From Candidatus Syntropharchaeum sp. (GTDB lineage Archaea > Halobacteriota > Syntropharchaeia > Alkanophagales > Methanospirareceae): a stretch of 7,330 bases of DNA. The stretch is from the NCBI GenBank assembly GCA_016782355.1, contig JADHYP010000068.1:1-7330 (forward strand), in the 5' to 3' direction. Position 1 is the first letter of the stretch; each line of letters begins with the position of its first letter. Below, in pieces: positions 1 through 5,661 of this stretch. The notes beneath the pieces are model-generated. The model ran no database searches, was not told the DNA's origin, and worked only from the letters and a program-made list of their open reading frames with translations. Position numbers and translations under genes: made by a program.

Positions 1-1
1 G

Positions 2-763
2 GCAATCGTACCCATTGAAATAATATGTGTTGGCCACAATGATATCGCTCCAATAGAGAATGCGATCTCTCTTTTGAATAAACAGCAGGACGTATTTGAT
101 TATCACCTGTTGCGAAATGACGAATGTGAATCATATTTAGGAGAGAGTGAAAGTCGGCATACAACAGCAGAGATATACAGATTGTTTGATGATATTCTTC
201 TAAAAATAAAGGGTTATCATCCACATGTCATTGGGGTGACAAAGCGTCGTCTAGATGGCAAAAAGTTAGGTGATCTATTTGGTTCTATGCAAGAGTCCGA
301 TAATAATCGCCTTACCGGAAAAGCTATTACCTCACTTCATGGAATAAAACAAATTTTACATTCAATTCCATTTGATATTTACCTTACCTTTGAGTTCCTT
401 AGTTTTGCAATTCGGTTTGTTGGGGGACGAGGTTTAATTCATGATGATCGACGAACATGTATTTTCGATAAGAAAATTTACAAACCGGATATTATTGAAG
501 TCATGAAAAACGGTAAGTTTTGTGAGTCGTGTCAAAAGCGAGTTTCTATACTGTTAGACAATGACCAAATGATTGCAATTAACCGGATCATTAATATTAT
601 CTCCACCATTTGTGACTCAGAAGATCAAGAAATGGCTTTTGAGAATCAAATGAGAATTATAAAAGGCAATCTACCAAGAATATTTCTTTCCCTTTCGCTT
701 CTCTTTTTAGTGAGGAAAAAGATGAGGCATTCGCTTCATCATCTTGAAATTGCTTTCTCCTGA
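2..763 (+). CDS. Archaemetzincin-like protein lacking HExxH, 5' partial
   Basis: The reading frame is open from the first bases with no ATG, so the gene starts outside the window; a TTG at 74 is only an internal candidate. The 253 visible residues follow the order of the archaemetzincin family: an opening strand (AIVPIEI), a central strand HVIGVT at about residues 75-80, a strand-like AITSLHGI at about 108-115, and a cysteine-rich C-terminal part. Family knowledge: active archaemetzincins carry HExxHxxGxxHC, then CxM and, about 17 residues later, CxxC. Here the first motif reads FEFLS (residues 130-134), but GLIHDDRRTCIF (H147, C153) and CESC (C174, C177, 21 residues after C153) remain. I infer a relative that keeps a structural zinc site but has no catalytic HExxH. 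The last 25 or so residues may be out of frame (see findings). Existence of the gene is solid; the family assignment is tentative, and no substrate can be given. Confidence 0.6.
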   Translation, partial: AIVPIEIICVGHNDIAPIENAISLLNKQQDVFDYHLLRNDECESYLGESESRHTTAEIYRLFDDILLKIKGYHPHVIGVTKRRLDGKKLGDLFGSMQESDNNRLTGKAITSLHGIKQILHSIPFDIYLTFEFLSFAIRFVGGRGLIHDDRRTCIFDKKIYKPDIIEVMKNGKFCESCQKRVSILLDNDQMIAINRIINIISTICDSEDQEMAFENQMRIIKGNLPRIFLSLSLLFLVRKKMRHSLHHLEIAFS

Positions 764-831
764 ATTGTATCTCCCCCTTACTTTCCTTTCATATGCTTCT
801 GACTTGATATTCTGTGATCACATGGTCCTAA

Positions 832-930
832 ATAATAAAAATCGGGGAAAAAATAGAAAAGCTTAAATATACAGAAGCTGTCGAAAAATATGGGGAAGAT
901 TTTTTCATAGGTGGGGCTTATGGTGGTTAA
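832..930 (+). other. Possible gene scrap without start codon
   Basis: This 33-codon open stretch between two stops reads like a hydrophilic helix followed by a glycine-rich end (EAVEKYGEDFFIGGAYGG). It has no ATG, GTG or TTG start. The composition is protein-like rather than random for such AT-rich sequence, so it may be the leftover end of a decayed gene. It lies in the gap between the convergent genes ending at 763 and 977. I do not recognise the family, and it could be chance. Confidence 0.18.
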
Positions 931-945
931 AAGCTAAAATTCGGA

Positions 946-968
946 TATCCCAGAAAGAATTTGGGATA
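946..968 (-). terminator. Hairpin after the channel gene, possible terminator
   Basis: TATCCCAGA at 946-954 pairs with TTTGGGATA at 960-968, giving a 9-bp stem with one G-U pair and a 5-nt loop. On the minus strand it begins 8 nt after the stop of the potassium channel gene and is followed by a T-rich stretch (AATTTTAGCTTTT). The position suits a 3' end for the two-gene minus-strand operon. The stem is only moderately stable and archaeal termination relies mainly on T-runs, so the role is inferred. Confidence 0.4.
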
Positions 969-976
969 GAAAACAT

Positions 977-1933
977 TTAGCAGGAAGAAGCTATTACCAC
1001 CAAAAAATCCCCCTCCTCCAGCGTAATATCCGCCGCGAACTCGAAAACAAACCTTCCCCTTTTGTACAACGCTATCACCTTTTCATTCTCACCCAGCGAC
1101 ACATCCGCCAACCTCGTTTTCTCGCCCACTTTTACTTGTTTCAGGTCAAATCCTTCAACCGAGGTCGTAGCATCCATAATGAAATTCACGACTACTGGCT
1201 CAGTAACCGCATGAGCAAGTAATCGGCCGCTTATCTCCGCATAAGATATTATATGGTCTATTCCAGCTCCACGCATCATCTCCACGTGCTCCCGCGCCTC
1301 GCACGTCGCAACGATTTTTATACCAGGATTCAGTTTCCGGGTTGCGAGAGCAATCATTATCGTCTCAGAATCGTTCTCCAGAGGTATCATCATCGTCTTT
1401 GCATCTTCGATATTGCATCTGTTCAGCGTCTCGCTCTTTGTCGGGTCTCCGCTAATATGCGGTATCTCCCGCGCATTCAGCTCTGCTTGATTCAATTCGC
1501 TCCCCACCACCAAAAACTCCTCATTTTCATTCCGTAGCTCTTTTATCGCCTCTTCTGCTTTGGTATTCCAGCCCACAATAATGGTATGCTTCTTCATCTT
1601 CACCGCCCCAGACCCAAATAATTTTTTTAATTCACTCTTAGTAGAAAAGGATACGAGTTGTTCAATTACATACGCAATGGTTCCTATTCCCCCTAATGCA
1701 ACCAGCACAAATGTAATCCGTCCACCGATTGTTTCTGGAGTGAAATCGCCATAGCCCACTGTTGTAATCGTCACGATTACCCAGTAGATAGCATCCCATA
1801 TCCCTTTCTTTTCAAAATATGAAAATGCGATGGAGCCGAATAAGAGCACGAAAAGGAGTAGGGATAGAATCCTGAATTTATCTACGTGTCGCCTTAAAGC
1901 TCTTATCCTGTTTATCAGCCGTAGTAGTAGCAT
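977..1933 (-). CDS. MthK-like two-TM RCK potassium channel
   Basis: This 318-residue protein is close in length and domain order to MthK (336 residues). TM1 is at about 21-39, the pore helix at 46-57, the K+ selectivity filter TTVGYGD at 57-63, and TM2 at 72-94 with a glycine-rich hinge (ALGGIGT). The RCK domain begins at HTIIVGWN (116-123), with GDPT at 162-165 and ISGRL at 234-238, followed by a TrkA-C-type lobe from about 245. It should form a ligand-gated K+ channel in the cytoplasmic membrane. Compared with MthK from memory, the Ca2+-binding positions 184, 210 and 212 read P, T and E, so two of three ligands seem lost. Met113 lies just before the RCK domain, where MthK has an internal start. 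The ATG is preceded by AAGGAG at 7 nt and follows the upstream gene's stop by one base, so the two are surely co-transcribed. Channel identity is very safe; the gating ligand is unknown. Confidence 0.94.
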   Translation of the reverse strand: MLLLRLINRIRALRRHVDKFRILSLLLFVLLFGSIAFSYFEKKGIWDAIYWVIVTITTVGYGDFTPETIGGRITFVLVALGGIGTIAYVIEQLVSFSTKSELKKLFGSGAVKMKKHTIIVGWNTKAEEAIKELRNENEEFLVVGSELNQAELNAREIPHISGDPTKSETLNRCNIEDAKTMMIPLENDSETIMIALATRKLNPGIKIVATCEAREHVEMMRGAGIDHIISYAEISGRLLAHAVTEPVVVNFIMDATTSVEGFDLKQVKVGEKTRLADVSLGENEKVIALYKRGRFVFEFAADITLEEGDFLVVIASSC

Positions 1934-1934
1934 C

Positions 1935-3815
1935 TTAATACTCCTTAATTATTACCGGTTTATCAATCGTATTTATAAAATGCGTATTCTCCATATCTTT
2001 TAGAAGCCACGGAGGAAGTGCGAAGAGCGAAAAATGTGTTTCTTCGCTGTACGTGTTTGTTTCGATAGCCGCTATGACATCCTTAATCTCATCGTCACTT
2101 ATTTGCAGTGGGTCATAACGTTTGGATGCGATTGCGAACCCCCATTGCCCGAAACTTGGTATATATTGTGTATACATGCGAACAATCGGAAATCGTGACT
2201 GTCCCAGAGTATTTTCAATTATCACGTATCCATCAGCTCCCAATGCCCAATCTGCCTGCGTAGCCTGCGTAGCCATTATCCCCTCTTCATCCAGCAAAGA
2301 ATAAACTTCATTATAGAACTCCAGCGAATAAAAAGTTGCGAGAATATCGTTGTTGGGGTCTGGCAGGTCTAAAATAACGAGGTCGAACTTTTTACTGTCC
2401 ATAAGCGCTTCTTCTATATATTTCCTTCCGTCCATCGCCACGTACTCATATCTATGGTCTTTCCATGAATCATTATGTATGCCGCCCAAATATTTCTTCG
2501 ATATTTCTATTACTTCGGGGTCTAAGTCCACGAGTGTTATGTTTCCTATTTTGTCATCAGAGAACCTCGTTAATACTTCTAAGACGCCGAGGTCGCCACC
2601 ACCAATGATGAGGACATCAAGATTATGTTTATGATTATGTGCGTTATTCAGTAAAGTAACTGCGGCGGGTAATACCAGCGCCTCCGAATATGGCTCATCA
2701 TCACTCTCGGATATTTGCACGCTACCATCGAGGAACAAAACACGTCCGAGAATATCATGGTCTATTACTGTTATCGTCTGGTATCTGCTCTGTGTTCGCT
2801 CAAGGATAACCTGTCCACGATACAAATCCCCAACCGTGGTATATTCCAACTGCTCTGCCTTGTGGTAGCCCATAGCAAAGAGCGAGAGAAAAAGAGCCAT
2901 TATTATAACTATAATAACCGAAAAAATCTTTCGATTTTGTTTACCGCCGAGATCACGGAGAGCGCTGAGATGACATTGAAGGTATGAGGTATGAGTTGTC
3001 AGGTGTGAGTAGCCCTGAAACCTAAAACCTAAAACCTCACACCTATTCTGACTCTCTGTGCTCTCTGCGGGCTCTGCGGTGTACAAGTTCCGAAAGAATA
3101 TCATGAACAGTGCCACACTCACTGCCCCTGTTGTATTCAGGATTCCTCCGGTGTGGACTGTCGTTATTGAGCCGAGTAGAGGAATCATTATGAACCCGGC
3201 AGAAATCGCCCCGAAGATTCCTCCTATGGTATCCAGAAAATATGAATATCCGGATACTTCGCCGATTTTTCCCGTTTTGTATTTTGATAATATGTTTATG
3301 GCTACCGGAAGTTCGCCACCCATCAATACGGCGGGAACGAGCAAAATGCACGACCCGTAGAATAGCAGAACATGCCATGAAGTGGGGTTGAGATTGATAA
3401 ATTCGAATGCATAAATTATTCCGTCAGTTAGCATCCAAGTATCGTAGAGCGCAAGTCTCCTCGTGACTGGCACGATAAGAAGAGAAATAAGGGCAATAAG
3501 CATTTCTAAGATGAAGAGTAGAAGAAATGGATTCCTGGTTCTATCAGAGAGTTTGCCGATGACAAGGCTTCCAACTGCGAGACCGCCCATTATCGAAGCT
3601 AAAACTATCGAGCCGGAATAAAAAGAAGACCCAAGAAGTAGTGTAAATTCTCTTAAAAGGACGACTTCGTAGATCATCGCTGCTGCTCCGGTAGAAAGCA
3701 GAGTTATTGTAATGACAATGAATACGGCTGTGTGATAAGCCCTTACAGGGCTTGCGGGGTCGTGGGGCAGAGCCCCACATCTATTTACGCTCATAGTGGT
3801 ATGTGCATGATGCAT
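1935..3815 (-). CDS. Membrane-anchored spermidine synthase-like protein
   Basis: The 626-residue protein joins an MFS-like membrane domain to a SpeE-type aminopropyltransferase domain, the arrangement of COG4262-type predicted spermidine synthases. Membrane segments lie at about 29-48, 67-87, 96-116, 147-166, 191-213, 219-240 and 297-316. The synthase part (about 325-565) has FLDGSVQISESDDEPYSE (361-378), the nucleotide-binding IIGGGDLG (403-410), VDLDPEV (429-435), MDGRKYIE (461-468) and the catalytic-type DLPDPN (483-488). Changes from the usual pattern are YSE for YHE and GGGDLG for GGGDGG, so the acceptor may not be putrescine. Residues 12-27 and 246-291 are encoded by dispersed repeats. 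The ATG at 3815 is favoured because TAAAATATAA lies about 25 bp upstream; the ATG at 3794 (Met8) is an alternative. The K+ channel follows after one base. The domain call is strong; the chemistry is inferred. Confidence 0.88.
   Translation of the reverse strand: MHHAHTTMSVNRCGALPHDPASPVRAYHTAVFIVITITLLSTGAAAMIYEVVLLREFTLLLGSSFYSGSIVLASIMGGLAVGSLVIGKLSDRTRNPFLLLFILEMLIALISLLIVPVTRRLALYDTWMLTDGIIYAFEFINLNPTSWHVLLFYGSCILLVPAVLMGGELPVAINILSKYKTGKIGEVSGYSYFLDTIGGIFGAISAGFIMIPLLGSITTVHTGGILNTTGAVSVALFMIFFRNLYTAEPAESTESQNRCEVLGFRFQGYSHLTTHTSYLQCHLSALRDLGGKQNRKIFSVIIVIIMALFLSLFAMGYHKAEQLEYTTVGDLYRGQVILERTQSRYQTITVIDHDILGRVLFLDGSVQISESDDEPYSEALVLPAAVTLLNNAHNHKHNLDVLIIGGGDLGVLEVLTRFSDDKIGNITLVDLDPEVIEISKKYLGGIHNDSWKDHRYEYVAMDGRKYIEEALMDSKKFDLVILDLPDPNNDILATFYSLEFYNEVYSLLDEEGIMATQATQADWALGADGYVIIENTLGQSRFPIVRMYTQYIPSFGQWGFAIASKRYDPLQISDDEIKDVIAAIETNTYSEETHFSLFALPPWLLKDMENTHFINTIDKPVIIKEY
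1941..1946 (-). promoter_or_regulatory. Shine-Dalgarno site for the potassium channel gene
   Basis: On the minus strand AAGGAG lies 7 nt before the ATG at 1933, inside the last codons of the spermidine synthase-like gene. It fixes the channel start and shows that the channel is translated from the shared transcript. Upstream ribosomes would finish only 1 nt before the channel ATG, so translational coupling is likely. Confidence 0.7.
2943..3080 (-). repeat. 138-bp inverted-repeat element inserted in frame
   Basis: The ends are imperfect inverted copies: 2943-2972 matches the reverse complement of 3051-3080 at 21 of 30 positions, both starting ACCGC. Inside, AGGTGTGAG (3001-3009) and CTCACACCT (3036-3044) form a second inverted pair around CCTAAAA-type tandem units, and GGTATGA is tandemly repeated at 2981-2994. 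The element is exactly 46 codons and contains no stop in the host frame, encoding residues 246-291 of the spermidine synthase-like protein between the sixth and seventh membrane segments. That stretch is hydrophilic and unlike the family. The right end recurs at 6425-6463. The segment behaves like a small non-autonomous palindromic element; no transposase is nearby. Confidence 0.75.
3735..3780 (-). repeat. 46-bp double-hairpin repeat, copy 1
   Basis: Read on the minus strand this has two palindromes in a row: GTGGGGC-TCT-GCCCCAC, then AAGCCC-TGTAA-GGGCTT. It matches 5662-5707 at 42 of 46 positions without gaps. This copy is translated as about residues 12-27 of the spermidine synthase-like protein, directly before its first membrane segment. 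GC content is well above the surroundings. Structured RNA at the very start of the coding region could affect translation; that is inference. Confidence 0.8.
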
Positions 3816-3848
3816 ATTATTGTTTTATTGAATGTTATATTTTAAAAT
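3816..3848. promoter_or_regulatory. Compact divergent promoter
   Basis: Only 33 bp separate the two outward-facing ATGs at 3815 (-) and 3849 (+). For the minus-strand gene, TAAAATATAA (complement of 3836-3845) is centred about 25 bp before the ATG, as expected for an archaeal TATA box and a leaderless mRNA. The plus-strand gene has only a loose AT-rich stretch (about 3813-3827) at the matching distance. No Shine-Dalgarno motif is visible for either gene. Confidence 0.45.
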
Positions 3849-4187
3849 ATGGATGAAAATTTCCAGGAGGAAGTATTGAACCGGGTGAAGCAAATACCGA
3901 GGGGTAAAGTGACGACTTATGGCGAGATAGCGAGAGAAATAACGGGTTCAGTTCGTGCAGCTCGTGCTGTTGCTCAGGCAGTTGCGAAAAACCCGTATCC
4001 CATAGTTATACCCTGCCATCGTGTCGTTAGAAGTAACGGTGACGTTGGAGGTTATAGTTTGGGTGTGGATAAGAAAATAGGACTTTTGAAGGAAGAAGGT
4101 GTAGAGATAAAAGGAACAAAAGTGGTGAATTTCGAGGAAATACTTTTTAAGAAATCCCAATTTCAAATACTACAAAATCCAAAATAA
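3849..4187 (+). CDS. ogt: Methylated-DNA-protein-cysteine methyltransferase, one-domain form
   Basis: The protein is the DNA-binding/active-site domain of O6-alkylguanine-DNA alkyltransferases, which move an alkyl group from guanine O6 to their own cysteine in a one-time repair reaction. Visible landmarks are TTYGEIA (22-28) with the conserved tyrosine, the arginine-finger region RAARAVAQAVAKNP (36-49) with hinge Asn48, PCHRVV (55-60) with acceptor Cys56, and LLKEEG (79-84). At 112 residues it lacks the N-terminal domain of typical 150-175-residue archaeal enzymes. Alkyltransferase-like proteins of similar size replace the cysteine with tryptophan; here the cysteine is present, so repair activity is expected. 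Residues from about 102 and the stop codon are encoded by an A/C-rich repeat. It starts 33 bp from the divergent spermidine synthase-like gene and is followed 69 bp later by the Mut7-C gene. Confidence 0.9.
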   Translation: MDENFQEEVLNRVKQIPRGKVTTYGEIAREITGSVRAARAVAQAVAKNPYPIVIPCHRVVRSNGDVGGYSLGVDKKIGLLKEEGVEIKGTKVVNFEEILFKKSQFQILQNPK

Positions 4188-4236
4188 ATCCCAATTACCA
4201 AATCCAAACCATAGACAAATAGCCAATAAACAATCC
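4152..4236 (+). repeat. A/C-rich degenerate direct repeats
   Basis: AAATCCCAATT occurs at 4152-4162 and again at 4186-4196, 34 bp apart, each followed by variants of CAAAT and ATCCAAA, with related units to about 4236 (AGCCAATAAACAATCCC). The first unit encodes the last residues of the alkyltransferase, and its stop codon (4185-4187) lies at the edge of the second. The rest fills the gap before the Mut7-C gene. The low-complexity composition differs clearly from the adjacent coding regions. Confidence 0.6.
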
Positions 4237-4256
4237 CTATTCGCTAAAATACAAAA

Positions 4257-4790
4257 ATGACAATAAGGGAAAAGGAAGGGGAAAAAGAACCTTTGCGATT
4301 CGTAACCGACAGAATGTTAGGAAAATTAAGCACGTGGCTTCGTATCCTCGGGCACGATACCGTTTACGCAGCAGAAGTAAAAGGTAAATCAATCGAAGGA
4401 GAAGAAGACGAGGATAAAGCTCTTGTCGCTTTTGCAGAACACGAAGCGCGAATATTGCTCACTCGAGACAAAAATCTTGCATCGTCAGCAAGGAAAAAGG
4501 GTGTGCAGTGCGTTCAAATAAAAACCGATGATGCAATGGAACAATTGAAGGAGTTGCTCCGGCATAACGTAAACATAAACCTCGAACCCGTTCCGGTCAG
4601 GTGTAGCGAGTGCAATGCGAGGATAAGAAAAGTAGCGGAAGGAGAAGAGGCGATACTGAGGGAGAAAAGCTATGTGCCAGCGAACATGGTCGGGAAGTGC
4701 GATTTCTGGGTTTGTGAGCGTTGCGGCCGGATATACTGGGAAGGAGGTCACTGGAGGAATATGCGTGAGAGGTTGAGGCAGTTGAAATGA
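4257..4790 (+). CDS. Mut7-C RNase domain protein with zinc ribbon
   Basis: Residues 14-105 match the Mut7-C family, a PIN-fold nuclease domain first noted at the end of the exonuclease MUT-7: RFVTDRMLGKLSTWLRILG (14-32) with Asp18, an acidic stretch EDEDKAL with Asp53, and ILLTRDKNL (66-74) with Asp71. These aspartates are the expected metal-binding residues. A zinc ribbon follows, RCSECNARI (C116, C119) and CERCGRIYWEGGHW (C153, C156). The full length of 177 residues is normal for archaeal stand-alone forms. The protein is predicted to act on RNA in the cytoplasm; the natural substrate is not known to me. The ATG at 4257 has no Shine-Dalgarno motif, and a start at Met20 would lose Asp18, so 4257 is preferred. 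An ORF overlaps its stop by ATGA. Confidence 0.9.
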   Translation: MTIREKEGEKEPLRFVTDRMLGKLSTWLRILGHDTVYAAEVKGKSIEGEEDEDKALVAFAEHEARILLTRDKNLASSARKKGVQCVQIKTDDAMEQLKELLRHNVNINLEPVPVRCSECNARIRKVAEGEEAILREKSYVPANMVGKCDFWVCERCGRIYWEGGHWRNMRERLRQLK

Positions 4791-4885
4791 CGAAGGCGGG
4801 AATTGAGAGGAGGCTTCTAGATTGCGTGGCATCGCATTTGGTATGTGCGAGCTTATTCATCCCCTCTCAATTCGATAACCCTTAA
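4787..4885 (+). CDS. Small ORF coupled to the Mut7-C gene, possibly truncated
   Basis: An ATG overlaps the Mut7-C stop codon (ATGA) and opens a 32-residue frame beginning MTKAGIERRLLDCVASHL. The first half looks like the amphipathic N-terminal helix of a real protein; the second half overlaps the 3' end of the convergent vapC gene (from 4853). The ATGA junction is typical of translationally coupled operon partners. I infer either a short real peptide or, more likely, the head of a gene cut off when the VapBC module or a rearrangement arrived. No family is recognised. Confidence 0.3.
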   Translation: MTKAGIERRLLDCVASHLVCASLFIPSQFDNP

Positions 4886-5269
4886 TCCTTCGACTTTAAC
4901 GAAATCCTTCGTGTTATCGGTTACCAATCCATCTGCATCCAAATCCAACACATGTTGAGCAATCAAAGCATCATTTATCCGGATATTCTTCGAAAGACTG
5001 AGCTCAATCGCTTTTAGCACCGTATCTTCTTCCAACTGCACATACTCAACATGTCCTGAAAAAATAATCTTCAATGTTCTTTCATACGCTTCTTCTGCGT
5101 TTAATAGTCTATAAAGTTTGTAATGCACTTCAGAAACGATTATCGCGTTGAGTAAAATCTTACATGATTTATCCATCAGATTCTTCAATTTCTTCTTTGC
5201 AATATTATGCTCTGGATATTCCTCGATATTAGCAAATATAAATACATTGGAATCCACAAAAACTCTCAT
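4853..5269 (-). CDS. vapC: PIN-domain toxin, VapC family
   Basis: VapC toxins are Mg2+-dependent ribonucleases that cleave specific RNAs and are held inactive by the partner antitoxin. With numbering from the upstream GTG at 5278, the four acidic residues of the PIN site are Asp9 (VFVDSNVFIF), Glu50 (SEVHYKLY), Asp103 (INDALIAQ) and Asp121 (VTDNTKDF, with Asp125). Length, 138-141 residues, is normal. I prefer the ATG at 5269, which overlaps the antitoxin stop as ATGA and gives the usual MRVFVDSN opening; the GTG at 5278 would add three residues. The 3' end is convergent with, and slightly overlapped by, the small ORF after the Mut7-C gene. The active site appears intact, so the module may still function. 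Confidence 0.88.
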   Translation of the reverse strand: MRVFVDSNVFIFANIEEYPEHNIAKKKLKNLMDKSCKILLNAIIVSEVHYKLYRLLNAEEAYERTLKIIFSGHVEYVQLEEDTVLKAIELSLSKNIRINDALIAQHVLDLDADGLVTDNTKDFVKVEGLRVIELRGDE

Positions 5270-5505
5270 TTCGTCCACAACTCTTCCTCGAGCTTTTTAA
5301 AATCCAGGCTCATCTTTTCTCGATCTATATGTGCTGGTTTTTCGATAACATCCATAAGTGAATCTTTCTGTTTTATCTTCTCCAGAATTATTTTTTCTTT
5401 CGTTTCAGCTCGTAACAAAAAACGATCTGTAGGTTTTATGTTAAAGCTGTCGCTAACTCGCCTTAATGGAATTTTGTATTCCTTATCTACTTCTACGATT
5501 GGCAT
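5266..5505 (-). CDS. vapB: AbrB-type antitoxin, VapB
   Basis: This 79-residue protein sits directly upstream of the PIN toxin. Residues 3-44 resemble a swapped-hairpin AbrB DNA-binding domain: VEVDKEYKIPL, then FNIKPTDRFLL and KIILEKI. Residues 45-79 are a charged tail (DSLMDVIEKPAHID, then LDFKKLEEELW) of the kind that wraps around and inhibits VapC. The start is set by AGGAGG 7 nt before the ATG. Its stop overlaps the toxin start by 4 bp (ATG) or 13 bp (GTG), which keeps antitoxin and toxin synthesis linked. By analogy with other pairs it likely represses its own promoter. Confidence 0.85.
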   Translation of the reverse strand: MPIVEVDKEYKIPLRRVSDSFNIKPTDRFLLRAETKEKIILEKIKQKDSLMDVIEKPAHIDREKMSLDFKKLEEELWTK

Positions 5506-5512
5506 ATTTCTC

Positions 5513-5518
5513 CCTCCT
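5513..5518 (-). promoter_or_regulatory. Strong Shine-Dalgarno site for vapB
   Basis: AGGAGG on the minus strand lies 7 nt before the vapB ATG. It is the strongest ribosome-binding motif in the window. It contrasts with the toxin, which has only a weak purine stretch inside vapB, so the antitoxin should be made in excess. Confidence 0.7.
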
Positions 5519-5543
5519 AAATTTCACCTATTTGTTTTTATTT

Positions 5544-5551
5544 CTATATGA
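5544..5551 (-). promoter_or_regulatory. Possible TATA box of vapBC
   Basis: TCATATAG on the minus strand lies about 42 bp before the vapB ATG. A start site about 25 bp downstream, near 5522, would leave a short leader containing the AGGAGG site. A second AT-rich candidate, TTTTTAATAG, is at 5559-5568. The choice between them cannot be made from sequence alone. Confidence 0.3.
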
Positions 5552-5661
5552 TCTTCTTCTATTAAAAACCACGAGATTTTACAAGAAAATGGAGCCGGGA
5601 TTCATGATGCAGGATACAAGTTTAGGGATGTATTTTGTATCTTCAATTGTTTTCTCGTGAA

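Noticed and set aside
1253..1754. Plus-strand open frames opposite the potassium channel gene
   Set aside because: They are antisense shadows of a strongly supported gene and have no plausible protein character.
3043..3378. Minus-strand 111-codon frame and its plus-strand counterpart within the spermidine synthase-like gene
   Set aside because: Both overlap the well-supported membrane domain in other frames and have arginine-rich, shadow-like composition.
3948..4166. Minus-strand frame opposite the alkyltransferase
   Set aside because: It lies antisense to a gene with clear catalytic motifs, and its sequence has no domain character.
4152..4236. Regular A/C-rich units considered as a CRISPR-like array or replication origin iterons
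   Set aside because: There are only two clear 11-bp copies, with no uniform spacers, no palindromic repeat and no replication gene nearby.
5597..5639. GATTCATGATGCAGGATACAAG and nearby similar words, resembling a degenerate microsatellite-like repeat
   Set aside because: The units are too diverged within the window to define a repeat, and no second copy is seen here.
5570..5659. CACGAGA (5570-5576) and TCTCGTG (5653-5659) as a possible inverted repeat bounding a small element
   Set aside because: Seven bases at 76 bp spacing is close to what chance gives, and there are no other element features.
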